Of a stretch of DNA of 35,506 nt, positions 7,264-15,307 are shown piece after piece. Numbering within the stretch: the first letter of the stretch is position 1; each line of letters starts with the position of its first letter. The notes under the pieces were generated by a model. The model ran no database searches and had not been told where the DNA came from. It was given only the letters and a program-made list of their open reading frames with translations. The position numbers and the translations under genes are program-made. This DNA comes from an uncultured Lachnospiraceae bacterium (GTDB lineage Bacteria > Bacillota > Clostridia > Lachnospirales > Lachnospiraceae). The stretch covers positions 1 through 35,506 of the forward strand of contig CALDLG010000180.1 of NCBI GenBank assembly GCA_937910785.1, read 5' to 3'.

Positions 7264-8964
7264 ATGAAAAAATTAATTCCGGTGTTCGTAGCGATCGTCC
7301 TTATTCTTATTGTCGTGGCGGCAGGATTTGGAACGATACTGATAGATAAATATTCCTATTCCAAAGAGCGGGCCGATCTCGATGCGTATTTCGGGCTGAT
7401 GGAAGAAAATGCGGTGGCGATCATCCTACAGGATGAGCAGGCGGAAGAGTATGCCAGAATATGGGATGGTATCTGCTATTTTGATTTCGCAACCGTGCAT
7501 AAATATTTTAACGACAGGTTTTATGAGGACAGGCAGGAAAGTATGCTGATCTATACAACGCCGGATTCGATCATCCGCACACAGATCGGATCGAGCGTCC
7601 TGGAGACCAGTCTGGGAGAATCGGAGGACGTGGGATATACGATCGCCCGCTATGAAGGAGACGTTCTTTATGTAGCGGCGGATTATGTGAAAAGATACGC
7701 CAATTTCTCCTACAGTCTCTATGAAGCCCCTTATCACATGCAGGTCTATACGGAATGGAATGAACGGCAGGTTGCGGATATTACCAAAGATACGCAGGTA
7801 AGATATCAGGGCGGCATCAAGAGCGATATTCTGACGGATGTGAAGCAGGGAGACAGCGTGATCATTCTGGAAGAAATGGAAAACTGGACGAAGGTAAAGA
7901 CGAGGGATTCCTATATCGGATATGTGGAGAACAAGCGGCTGTCGGAGAAATACAGTGAGGAACCGGTACCTGTAACGGACTATACGGAGCCGGAGTATGC
8001 CTCCATTTCCAAAGACTACACGATTAATCTTGCATGGCATGCGATTTACAGCATGGCAGGCAACGATACGATGAATGAACTGCTGATGACGACACAGGGC
8101 GTCAATACGATTTCGCCGACCTGGTTTATCCTGACCGGTGATCAGGGAGAGTTTACGAGTCTTGCTTCAAGGGAATATGTGGATGAGGCTCATGCAAGAG
8201 GCCTTGAGGTGTGGGCTTTGATCAGCAACATTACGGATACGGAAACGCTCGACATGTATTCGATTCTGGGAAAAACGAGTACGCGGACGAACCTGATAGA
8301 GAGGCTGATCGCTACGGCTCTGGAGTATGATCTGGACGGACTGAATATTGACTTTGAGAATATCGGTGTGGATGCGGGGGAACCCTTTATTGAATTTATC
8401 AGGGAGCTTTCGATTCCCTGCAGGGAGAACGGCATTGTTTTATCCGTAGATAATTATGTTCCAATGAATTATAATAATTATTATCACCGCGGGGAGCAGG
8501 GCGTGGTGGCGGATTATGTGATCATTATGGGTTATGACGAGCATCATGGCAACAGTGAAGAAGCGGGGTCGGTGGCTTCCATTGATTTCGTGGAAAACGG
8601 GATTGCGAATACGGTGGCGGAGGTGCCCCCGGAGAAGGTCATCAACGCGGTGCCTTTCTACACGAGAATCTGGGAAACCAATGGAACGACGGTAACAAGC
8701 CAGGTGGTCGGAATGGACATGGCGCAGGAATATATCAGAAATCATGGCATCGTGACGAGCTGGGATGAGACAGCGTGTCAGAATTACGGAGAGTATCAGT
8801 CAGGCAACAGCTATTATCAGGTATGGCTGGAGGATGCGGAATCGCTTAAAGTTAAGCTGAATATTATGAAAAAATATAATATCGCGGGCGTTGCGGAATG
8901 GCGGCTCGGACTTGAATCGCCGATAGTCTGGGATACGATTGCGGAGTATGTAAACGGAAACTGA
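7264..8964 (+). CDS. Membrane-anchored SH3-domain glycoside hydrolase family 18 protein
   Basis: A 566-residue protein. An N-terminal signal anchor (about residues 4-28) puts the rest outside the cell. A region of about 140 residues of unclear fold comes next. It is followed by a bacterial SH3-like wall-binding domain (about 175-235, with VKQGDSVIILEEMENWTKVK) and a GH18 barrel (about 250-563). The catalytic motif DGLNIDFE is intact at residues 358-365, with Glu365 as the proton donor, so the enzyme is predicted active. GH18 proteins of this kind in Firmicutes (YaaH/YdhD-like) cleave N-acetylglucosamine linkages in peptidoglycan, often in the spore cortex or wall. AAAGGAGC precedes the ATG, and the gene has its own promoter. 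Confidence 0.88.
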   Translation: MKKLIPVFVAIVLILIVVAAGFGTILIDKYSYSKERADLDAYFGLMEENAVAIILQDEQAEEYARIWDGICYFDFATVHKYFNDRFYEDRQESMLIYTTPDSIIRTQIGSSVLETSLGESEDVGYTIARYEGDVLYVAADYVKRYANFSYSLYEAPYHMQVYTEWNERQVADITKDTQVRYQGGIKSDILTDVKQGDSVIILEEMENWTKVKTRDSYIGYVENKRLSEKYSEEPVPVTDYTEPEYASISKDYTINLAWHAIYSMAGNDTMNELLMTTQGVNTISPTWFILTGDQGEFTSLASREYVDEAHARGLEVWALISNITDTETLDMYSILGKTSTRTNLIERLIATALEYDLDGLNIDFENIGVDAGEPFIEFIRELSIPCRENGIVLSVDNYVPMNYNNYYHRGEQGVVADYVIIMGYDEHHGNSEEAGSVASIDFVENGIANTVAEVPPEKVINAVPFYTRIWETNGTTVTSQVVGMDMAQEYIRNHGIVTSWDETACQNYGEYQSGNSYYQVWLEDAESLKVKLNIMKKYNIAGVAEWRLGLESPIVWDTIAEYVNGN

Positions 8965-9125
8965 GTTCTGGGAGTAAGCCGGAAGACGAAAACAGGAATG
9001 AATTCCCTGCGTTTGCAGTTCGTGGATATGCGGTCCGGAGGCTTTCTGCCATAATGGCCGGAAGAGAAGGATTTCATATAGATATGCGCATCAAATGCGC
9101 GGCAACATGAAGGAGGAGAGGTAGC

Positions 9126-9680
9126 ATGAAAAGTAAATTTGGCATTAAAGAAGTTGTGGCAATCGGTATTGGAACAGCATTGTTTGTCGCTTTGACAGAG
9201 GTGCAGATTCCGCTCGGATTTATTCCGAATACGGCATTACAGCCGAGAGCGGCCCTGATGGCATTTCTGGCAGCAGTATTCGGCCCGGTCGTAGGCGGCG
9301 TGGTCGGATTGCTCGGACATGCGCTGGGCGATGCGTTGTTTTATGGAAGCGTATGGTGGAGCTGGGTGTTCCCGGAAGCGGTAGCGGGCATTGCGATCGG
9401 TCTGTTTGTAAAGAAATTTGCGATCAAAGACGGCGGATTTGCGGTAAAGGAAATCGTTTTGTTCAATATCGTGCAGGTAGTGGCCAATGCGGCGGCATGG
9501 ATTCTGGTAGCGCCGGTTCTTGACATCGTTATTTATGCGGAGCCGGCATCAAAGGTTTTCGCACAGGGAGCGTGGGCATTCCTTGGGAATATCATTATCA
9601 TAGGCATTCTGGGTACTCTGATTGCCGTTGGTTATTCCAAGATCGGCGGAAAATCGTCCAGTTTAAGTAAAGAAGATTAA
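9126..9680 (+). CDS. ECF transporter S component, UPF0397-like
   Basis: A 184-residue integral membrane protein with about five or six hydrophobic segments. It matches the substrate-binding S subunits of energy-coupling factor vitamin transporters by VAIGIGTALFVALT near the start, FIPNTALQPRAALMAFLAAVFGP, and the GHALGDALFYGSVWWSWV block typical of UPF0397 proteins. AAGGAGGAGAGG stands just before the ATG at 9126. It is followed directly by a double ATPase and EcfT, so this is a dedicated three-gene transporter rather than one sharing a distant energizing module. The 160-base leader has only a weak GCGCAT/ATGCGC hairpin (9086-9100) and no riboswitch I recognise, so the substrate is open. Confidence 0.85.
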   Translation: MKSKFGIKEVVAIGIGTALFVALTEVQIPLGFIPNTALQPRAALMAFLAAVFGPVVGGVVGLLGHALGDALFYGSVWWSWVFPEAVAGIAIGLFVKKFAIKDGGFAVKEIVLFNIVQVVANAAAWILVAPVLDIVIYAEPASKVFAQGAWAFLGNIIIIGILGTLIAVGYSKIGGKSSSLSKED

Positions 9681-9714
9681 GTAAAGAAAATCAGGAAACG
9701 GATTAAGTAAAGAA
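9663..9714 (+). repeat. Triple direct repeat at the end of the ECF S gene
   Basis: TTAAGTAAAGAA occurs three times, at 9663-9674, 9677-9688 and 9703-9714. The first copy is in the coding end and the second contains the stop codon. It looks like local duplication of the gene's tail. Confidence 0.8.
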
Positions 9715-9743
9715 CTATAAAAATCGGAAAGCAAGAGGGATTC

Positions 9744-11477
9744 ATGGAACCGATCATAGAATTTAAAAATTTTTCATTTAAATATCGTTCCCAGAAAGAA
9801 CCGACAATTAAGGATATCAATCTGTCGATCTATCCCGGAGAAAAGGTACTGATTGTGGGGCCTTCGGGTTCCGGAAAGTCTACACTGGCCCATTGTATCA
9901 ATGGGCTTGTGCCTTTTTCCTATAAAGGAGAGATTACGGGGACGTATCGCATAGCGGGCCAGAATCCCGAAAAGCTGGGGATTTTCGGGCTGTCCAAGCT
10001 GGTCGGAACGGTGCTGCAGGATACGGATGGCCAGTTTATCGGTCTGACGGTTGCGGAGGACATCGCTTTCGCGCTGGAAAACGATATGGTACCGCAGAAG
10101 GAAATGTTTGAACGGGTGGCGAAGGTATCGGAGACGGTGGAAGTGCAGTCCGTTCTCGGAAATGCGCCGGGGGCGCTTTCCGGAGGGCAGAAGCAGAGGG
10201 TATCCATGGCGGGCGTTATGATCGATCAGGTGGATATTCTTTTGTTCGATGAGCCTCTGGCCAACCTGGACCCGGCCACGGGAAAAAGGGCGATTGAGCT
10301 GATCGATCAGATTCACCGGGAAGAAAAAACAACAGTTGTTATCATAGAACATCGTCTGGAGGACGCGCTGACCTGCGGTGCCGACAGGATTGTTGTGGTC
10401 GGGGAGGGCAGAATTGTAGCGGATATGACGCCGGATGAGCTTCTGTCGGGAGAAATTCTGCAAAAGGAAGGCATTCGTGAGCCTTTGTATGTGACGGCGT
10501 TAAAATACGCGGGGTGCCGGATTGCGGCAGACAGTTATCCGTCGGATATCCGGAAGATGAAAGAGTCCGGCCGTCTTGAAAAATACAAAGGGCAGGTTGG
10601 AGAATGGTTTCGTCAGACGGTAATACCAACGCAGAAAAAGGACGAAGAGATCGTGCTGGAGGTAAAGGACCTGGATTTTGCTTATATGCCCGGAAAGCCG
10701 GTTTTGAAGGATGTTTCGTTCCGGGTACATAAGGGAGAAATGCTCAGTATCGTCGGAAAGAACGGTGCGGGAAAATCTACGCTTTCCAATCTGATCTGCG
10801 GTTTTCTGATGCCTGACAGAGGCAGCATTTTCCTGCATGGAGAAGACCTTCTGACGCGTTCTATCAAGGAAAGAGGAGAGAGCATCGGTCTCGTCATGCA
10901 GAATCCGAATCAGATGATCAGCAAGACGATGATATTCGAGGAAGTGGCGCTTGGTTTACAGGTGCGCGGCGCGGCGCCGGAGGAGATAGAAAAAAGGGTT
11001 CATGAAACGCTGAAAATCTGCGGTTTATATCCTTTCAGGAACTGGCCCATATCCGCTTTAAGCTATGGGCAGAAGAAGCGCGTAACGATTGCCTCTATTC
11101 TGGTGATGAACCCGGATATCATTATTCTGGATGAGCCGACGGCGGGGCAGGATTACCGTCATTATACGGAGATCATGGAGTTTTTGAAGGAAATCAATCA
11201 AAAAAGAGGTATAACAATAGTTATGATAACGCATGATATGCATCTGATGCTGGAATATACGGATCGGGCGCTTGTGATTGCGGAAGGGCAGCTTCTGGCA
11301 GATAAAAAGCCGAGTGAGGTTCTGACCAATGACGTGCTGACGCAGAAGGCTTATTTAAAGCGGACATCGCTTTATGATCTGGCAGTGGGCTGTGAGATTG
11401 CGGAACCATCTGATTTTGTAGACTGTTTCATATATTATGAGCGGGAAAACGGCCGGAAAAAGGAGGTAGAGCAGTAA
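9744..11477 (+). CDS. ECF transporter double ATPase (two ABC domains fused)
   Basis: A 577-residue cytoplasmic protein with two ABC nucleotide-binding domains in tandem, powering the ECF transporter. Domain 1 has Walker A GPSGSGKST (residues 39-47), signature LSGGQ and Walker B LLFDEP. Domain 2 (about 305-545) has GKNGAGKST, a variant signature LSYGQ and IIILDEP. Both keep the catalytic Glu, and both are followed by a His-containing switch (EHRLEDA, THDMHL). The fusion replaces the usual separate EcfA1/EcfA2 pair, as in YkoD-type proteins. A linker of about 60 residues with no clear fold separates the domains. The stop overlaps the start of EcfT (TAATG), a sign of coupled translation. Confidence 0.92.
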   Translation: MEPIIEFKNFSFKYRSQKEPTIKDINLSIYPGEKVLIVGPSGSGKSTLAHCINGLVPFSYKGEITGTYRIAGQNPEKLGIFGLSKLVGTVLQDTDGQFIGLTVAEDIAFALENDMVPQKEMFERVAKVSETVEVQSVLGNAPGALSGGQKQRVSMAGVMIDQVDILLFDEPLANLDPATGKRAIELIDQIHREEKTTVVIIEHRLEDALTCGADRIVVVGEGRIVADMTPDELLSGEILQKEGIREPLYVTALKYAGCRIAADSYPSDIRKMKESGRLEKYKGQVGEWFRQTVIPTQKKDEEIVLEVKDLDFAYMPGKPVLKDVSFRVHKGEMLSIVGKNGAGKSTLSNLICGFLMPDRGSIFLHGEDLLTRSIKERGESIGLVMQNPNQMISKTMIFEEVALGLQVRGAAPEEIEKRVHETLKICGLYPFRNWPISALSYGQKKRVTIASILVMNPDIIILDEPTAGQDYRHYTEIMEFLKEINQKRGITIVMITHDMHLMLEYTDRALVIAEGQLLADKKPSEVLTNDVLTQKAYLKRTSLYDLAVGCEIAEPSDFVDCFIYYERENGRKKEVEQ

Positions 11478-12304
11478 TGTCAAGGGTATTATCCTATGAA
11501 GAAAAAGACACCTGGATTCACAGACTGAGCGGTGTCACCAAGCTGATCTTCTTTCTGCTCTGGTCGATTACCAGCATGATTTCCTATGATACGAGGGTCC
11601 TGATTGTAATGCTGGCGTTGAGTCTCGTGATTTTTGGCATGTCCAGAACGAAATGGAAGCAGGTAGGGACCGTATTCAAATTCATTATGCTGTTTCTGTG
11701 CATTAACCTGATTGCCATATTCTTCTTTTCTCCCGGACAGGGAACGAAAATTTATGGCACGGAAACGCCGCTGTACCATCTGTTTGGCCATTATACGATA
11801 ACGAAAGAACAGCTTTTCTATGAATTTAATGTGATGCTGAAATATCTGACGGTCATTCCGGCGGTCTTTATGTTTATCGTAACGACGAATCCGAGTGAGT
11901 TTGCGGCCTCTATGAATAAAGTCGGCATCCACTATAACATTGGTTATTCTATGGCAATCGCGCTTCGCTATATTCCGGATGTACAGGACGATTTCTCAAA
12001 AATAAAGCATGCCCAGGAAGCCAGAGGAATCGAAATGTCTAAAAAGGCGCCCTTTGTAAGCCGGATCAAAAGTATGGCGTCGATTATCTTTCCGCTCGTT
12101 TTTTCCAGTATGGACCGGATCGATGTGGTCAGCAATGCGATGGAGCTGCGCGGGTTCGGAAAGCATAAAAAGCGGACATGGTATTCCGCCAGACCGTTCA
12201 GGAGAAACGATTATCTGACGCTGATCGTCACCGTTCTTTTTACGCTTGCCGCGTTTATCATCACCTTTTGGGATGGCAGCCGGTTTTATAATCCGTTTGT
12301 ATAA
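11477..12304 (+). CDS. ecfT: ECF transporter transmembrane component EcfT
   Basis: A 275-residue membrane protein that joins the S component to the ATPase domains. It has hydrophobic segments near residues 20-60, 70-90 and 125-145, with a C-terminal one. The two Arg-Gly coupling motifs of the family, EARG (A182-R183-G184) and ELRG (L224-R225-G226), sit in the long cytoplasmic helices that dock on the ATPase. The ATG overlaps the stop of the double ATPase, with AAAAGGAGG upstream. It is the last gene of the transporter operon, and tcdA begins 24 bases later and may be read through. Confidence 0.9.
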   Translation: MSRVLSYEEKDTWIHRLSGVTKLIFFLLWSITSMISYDTRVLIVMLALSLVIFGMSRTKWKQVGTVFKFIMLFLCINLIAIFFFSPGQGTKIYGTETPLYHLFGHYTITKEQLFYEFNVMLKYLTVIPAVFMFIVTTNPSEFAASMNKVGIHYNIGYSMAIALRYIPDVQDDFSKIKHAQEARGIEMSKKAPFVSRIKSMASIIFPLVFSSMDRIDVVSNAMELRGFGKHKKRTWYSARPFRRNDYLTLIVTVLFTLAAFIITFWDGSRFYNPFV

Positions 12305-12328
12305 GATTTGTTAAGGGGTGAGGGAACC

Positions 12329-13039
12329 ATGCCGGAACAATTTGCGAGAACAGAGCTTTTAATAGGAATGGAAGCGATGGAGAAGCTGCGCCGATCGCGG
12401 GTGGCCGTTTTCGGGATCGGCGGCGTGGGCGGGTATGTTGTGGAAGCGTTAGTCCGCTCCGGCGTCGGAGGACTGGATCTGATCGATCATGATCAGGTAA
12501 GCATAACGAATCTCAACAGACAGATCATCGCGACCCTTGACAGCGTCGGAAGAGACAAGGCGGATGTGATGAAGGAGCGGATTCTTTCCATTAATCCGGA
12601 TGCCTCGGTCAACGTATTCAAATGCTTTTTTCTGCCGGAAAATGCGGATGACTTCGATTTCGGACAGTATTCCTATGTGGTGGATGCCGTCGATACGGTA
12701 ACGGCCAAGATCGAGCTGGTCCTGCGGGCAAAAGAAGCGGGTGTGCCGGTCATCAGCTGTATGGGAACCGGAAACAAGCTGGACCCTGCCCGGCTTGAAA
12801 TAGCCGATCTTTATCAGACATCCGTCTGTCCGCTTGCGAAAGTCATGCGCAGGGAGCTGCGGAAAAGAAATGTGGATCAATTAAAAGTCTTATATTCTAA
12901 AGAAGAACCCATCAAAAATTATTTGTCCGTCCGGGGACGTGCCGTTCCGGGAAGCGTATCTTTCGTTCCCTCCGCGGCAGGTCTTATAATCGCGTCGGAA
13001 GTAGTCAAAGATATCACCGGGATAAAAAAATTCATATAA
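12329..13039 (+). CDS. tcdA: tRNA threonylcarbamoyladenosine dehydratase (TcdA, E1-like ThiF family)
   Basis: TcdA uses ATP to cyclise the N6-threonylcarbamoyl group at position 37 of ANN-decoding tRNAs. The 236-residue product begins EQFARTELLIGMEAMEKL, typical of the family. It has the nucleotide-binding GIGGVG (29-34), the acidic pair around LIDHDQV, the N-L-N-R-Q segment that contacts ATP, and a CPLAK/RELRKR region typical of TcdA. The ATG at 12329 is chosen over an in-frame TTG at 12308 because AAGGGGTGAGGGA lies just ahead of it. The Sua5/YwlC-type enzyme at 20746 supplies the precursor modification of the same tRNA base. Confidence 0.92.
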   Translation: MPEQFARTELLIGMEAMEKLRRSRVAVFGIGGVGGYVVEALVRSGVGGLDLIDHDQVSITNLNRQIIATLDSVGRDKADVMKERILSINPDASVNVFKCFFLPENADDFDFGQYSYVVDAVDTVTAKIELVLRAKEAGVPVISCMGTGNKLDPARLEIADLYQTSVCPLAKVMRRELRKRNVDQLKVLYSKEEPIKNYLSVRGRAVPGSVSFVPSAAGLIIASEVVKDITGIKKFI

Positions 13040-13043
13040 CCTA

Positions 13044-13072
13044 TTAACAAAGTAGGATATCTGTAGTAAGAT
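13044..13072 (+). promoter_or_regulatory. Predicted promoter of the Rrf2-nifS-nifU operon
   Basis: TTAACA (13044-13049), 17 bases, TAAGAT (13067-13072). It begins right after the tcdA stop and leaves a leader of about 85 bases. Confidence 0.6.
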
Positions 13073-13123
13073 AGTCATTGGAAATCATATTAAGGCGATA
13101 GGAAAACTGCTTGCCTGGGGATT

Positions 13124-13148
13124 TGAGATTTCACCGGGCGGAATCTCA
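13124..13148 (+). promoter_or_regulatory. Leader hairpin before the Rrf2 regulator
   Basis: TGAGATT (13124-13130) and AATCTCA (13142-13148) form perfect 7-base arms around 11 bases, ending about 8 bases before AGGAGG. It may be a self-regulatory site for the Rrf2 protein or an RNA stem near its ribosome-binding site. Confidence 0.4.
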
Positions 13149-13166
13149 GAGATTAGGAGGCGTATG

Positions 13167-13649
13167 ATGAAAATCTCAACAAAAGGAAGATATGCGCTGC
13201 GTCTGATGTTGGATCTGGCGACGTACAGTACGGACGGGCCGGTCTGTCTGAAAGATGTGGCCAGGCGTCAGGGGATATCGGATAAATATCTGGAGCAGAT
13301 TATCGCTACGTTAAATAAGGCGGGCTATGTGAAAAGCATTCGGGGGGCACAGGGCGGCTATCTTCTGAAAAGAGATCCGGCGGAATATACGGCCGGCATG
13401 ATTCTGAGACTGACGGAGGGAGATCTGGCTCCGGTAAGCTGTGTCGGAGAGGAGAAGGAAGACTGTGCGCGTAAGCCGGGGTGTGTGACGGTACGGATCT
13501 GGCAGCAGATCAATGATGCCGTCAACGATGTGGTAGATCATATTACACTGGCAGATATGTTAAAATGGCAGACGGAAATTTCGGGACAAAAGGACGGGGA
13601 ACGGCCGGAGAGGAAGGCGGCAAAAGACCCGCGGGGAGGATTGGAATGA
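13167..13649 (+). CDS. Rrf2-family (IscR-like) iron-sulfur regulator
   Basis: A 160-residue DNA-binding regulator. The winged helix-turn-helix is at about residues 1-70 (MKISTKGRYALRLMLDLA, and KSIRGAQGGYLL for the wing). Three cysteines follow at C92, C100 and C106, nearly the spacing of the Fe-S ligands of E. coli IscR, so it probably senses the Fe-S state of the cell. It is the first gene of an operon with nifS and nifU, which it likely autoregulates as IscR does. ATG 13164 and ATG 13167 are adjacent. The second gives better spacing from AGGAGG and the standard family N-terminus. The C-terminal tail (about 137-160) is charged and poorly conserved in style. The stop overlaps the nifS start. 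Confidence 0.9.
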   Translation: MKISTKGRYALRLMLDLATYSTDGPVCLKDVARRQGISDKYLEQIIATLNKAGYVKSIRGAQGGYLLKRDPAEYTAGMILRLTEGDLAPVSCVGEEKEDCARKPGCVTVRIWQQINDAVNDVVDHITLADMLKWQTEISGQKDGERPERKAAKDPRGGLE

Positions 13650-14848
13650 GCAGACTGATTTATCTGGATAATGCGGCGACAACCCAGGTTGCGCCGGAGG
13701 CGCTCGACGCCATGCTTCCGTATTTTACGGAATATTACGGAAATCCGTCCGCAATCTATGGGTTTGCGGGCAAGGCAAAGGGCGCGGTCGAGGAAGCGAG
13801 AAGGATACTGGCGGAGGGAATCGGTGCAAAGCCTGAGGAAATTTATTTTACGGGGAGCGGAAGCGAGTCCGATAACTGGGCGTTAAAGGCTGCGGCGGAG
13901 GCGTATGCCGCAGGAGGAAAGCATATTATTACGACGAAAATAGAGCATCATGCTGTCCTGCATACGGCGGAATATCTGGAAAAGAATGGTTTTGAGGTGA
14001 CTTATCTGGATGTGGACGAAAAGGGTATTGTCAGTCCGGATGCGGTGAAGGCGGCAATCCGGCCGGGTACCATTCTGATTTCCGTCATGATGGCCAATAA
14101 CGAAATCGGAACTGTTGAGCCGATTCGGGAGATCGGCGCGGCCGCGAAGGAACATGGCATTTTATTTCATACGGATGCGGTACAGGCTTTCGGACATCTG
14201 CCGATTGACGTAGAGGAAATGAATATTGATCTTTTGAGCGCGAGCGCGCATAAGCTGAACGGACCCAAAGGAGTCGGTCTTCTCTATATCCGGCAGGGAC
14301 TGAAGCTTCGCGCTTTCCTGCATGGCGGCGCGCAGGAAAGACGGCGGAGGGCGGGAACACACAATACGCCGGGAATTGCAGGCTTCGGAAAGGCGGCGGA
14401 ACTTGCATTCCGCAACATGGAGCAGAGAGCGGCATACGAGACAAAGCTGCGGGATTATCTGATCGGGCGTGTTTTGACAGAAATTCCTTATACGAGGCTG
14501 AACGGCGACCGGGAAAATCGTCTGCCGGGCAACGCAAGCTTCTGCTTCCGGTTTATTGAGGGAGAATCACTGCTGATTCTGCTTGATCAGAACGGAATCT
14601 GTGCTTCCAGCGGTTCGGCCTGCACGTCGGGATCGCTTGATCCTTCCCATGTGCTGCTGGCGATCGGCCTGCCTCATGAGATTGCGCACGGCTCGCTGCG
14701 CATCAGTCTGTCCGAAAAGACGACGAAGGAAGAAATTGATTATACGGTGGATAAAATAAAGGAGATCGTAGAGCGGCTCAGAAATATGTCCCCGCTCTAT
14801 GAAGACTTTGTCAAAAAGTCTGACGGAAAAGACAGGGAGGCAGGGTGA
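13646..14848 (+). CDS. nifS: Cysteine desulfurase, NifS/IscS class
   Basis: This is a PLP enzyme that takes sulfur from cysteine and hands it to the scaffold for Fe-S cluster assembly. The 400-residue product has YLDNAATTQ at the N-terminus, the SESDNWAL loop, HTDAVQAFG, the PLP lysine K203 in SAHKLNGPKG, and the persulfide cysteine C326 in SSGSACTSGS, all intact. The ATG at 13646 overlaps the stop of the regulator (ATGA) with GGAGG ahead of it. A longer in-frame start at 13565 would lie within the regulator gene and adds a non-homologous tail. Between regulator and NifU, this is a minimal ISC-type operon without ferredoxin or chaperones. Confidence 0.96.
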   Translation: MSRLIYLDNAATTQVAPEALDAMLPYFTEYYGNPSAIYGFAGKAKGAVEEARRILAEGIGAKPEEIYFTGSGSESDNWALKAAAEAYAAGGKHIITTKIEHHAVLHTAEYLEKNGFEVTYLDVDEKGIVSPDAVKAAIRPGTILISVMMANNEIGTVEPIREIGAAAKEHGILFHTDAVQAFGHLPIDVEEMNIDLLSASAHKLNGPKGVGLLYIRQGLKLRAFLHGGAQERRRRAGTHNTPGIAGFGKAAELAFRNMEQRAAYETKLRDYLIGRVLTEIPYTRLNGDRENRLPGNASFCFRFIEGESLLILLDQNGICASSGSACTSGSLDPSHVLLAIGLPHEIAHGSLRISLSEKTTKEEIDYTVDKIKEIVERLRNMSPLYEDFVKKSDGKDREAG

Positions 14849-14852
14849 AGAG

Positions 14853-15290
14853 ATGTACAGTGAAAAAGTAATGGATCATTTTAATCATCCGAGAAATGTC
14901 GGAGAACTGGAACAGCCCAGCGGCGTAGGCACCGTCGGAAATGCGAAATGCGGCGATATTATGCGCATTTATCTGGATATCGACGATGCGGGCGTTATCC
15001 GGGAGGCGAAATTTAAAACCTTCGGCTGCGGTGCGGCAGTAGCAACAAGCAGCATGGCGACGGAGCTTGTGAAGGGAAAGACGGTCAGAGAGGCTCTGCA
15101 GGTAACGAATCAGGCGGTGATGGAGGCGTTAGACGGCCTGCCCCCGGCCAAGGTACATTGTTCCCTGCTTGCCGAAGAAGCAATTCATGCGGCGCTTTGG
15201 GATTATGCCGAAAAGAACGGGATTCAGATCGAGGGGCTCAAAAAGCCCGTCACGGATATTGAGGAAAAAGAAGAAGCGGAAGAGTATTAA
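14853..15290 (+). CDS. nifU: Fe-S cluster assembly scaffold NifU/IscU
   Basis: A 145-residue IscU-type scaffold on which new Fe-S clusters are built. The three ligand cysteines are present at C33 (AKCGDIM, with Asp35), C59 (TFGCGAA) and C103 (KVHCSLLA). There is no C-terminal NFU or ferredoxin domain, so it corresponds to the N-terminal domain of classical NifU. The acidic tail (about 133-145) is an extension. The ATG at 14853 begins 4 bases after the nifS stop, with GGGAGGCAGGG ahead. The stop codon lies in the loop of a terminator shared with the convergent AraC-type gene. Confidence 0.95.
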   Translation: MYSEKVMDHFNHPRNVGELEQPSGVGTVGNAKCGDIMRIYLDIDDAGVIREAKFKTFGCGAAVATSSMATELVKGKTVREALQVTNQAVMEALDGLPPAKVHCSLLAEEAIHAALWDYAEKNGIQIEGLKKPVTDIEEKEEAEEY

Positions 15291-15307
15291 CTCTTCCGTT
15301 TTATTTT
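15277..15307. terminator. Bidirectional terminator with both stop codons in its loop
   Basis: CGGAAGAGT (15277-15285) pairs with ACTCTTCCG (15290-15298) around the loop ATTA, followed by TTTTATTTT. On the other strand the stem is followed by a T- and C-rich run. The nifU TAA (15288-15290) and the opposing gene's stop (15287-15289) overlap within and beside the loop. Confidence 0.85.

Noticed and set aside
8965..9125. A riboswitch before the ECF S component.
   Set aside because: I looked for TPP, cobalamin, FMN and preQ1 consensus pieces and found none. Only a short GCGCAT/ATGCGC stem is present.
13565..13645. A longer N-terminus for NifS.
   Set aside because: It lies within the Rrf2 gene, has no family similarity, and the ATG at 13646 has a proper ribosome-binding site.
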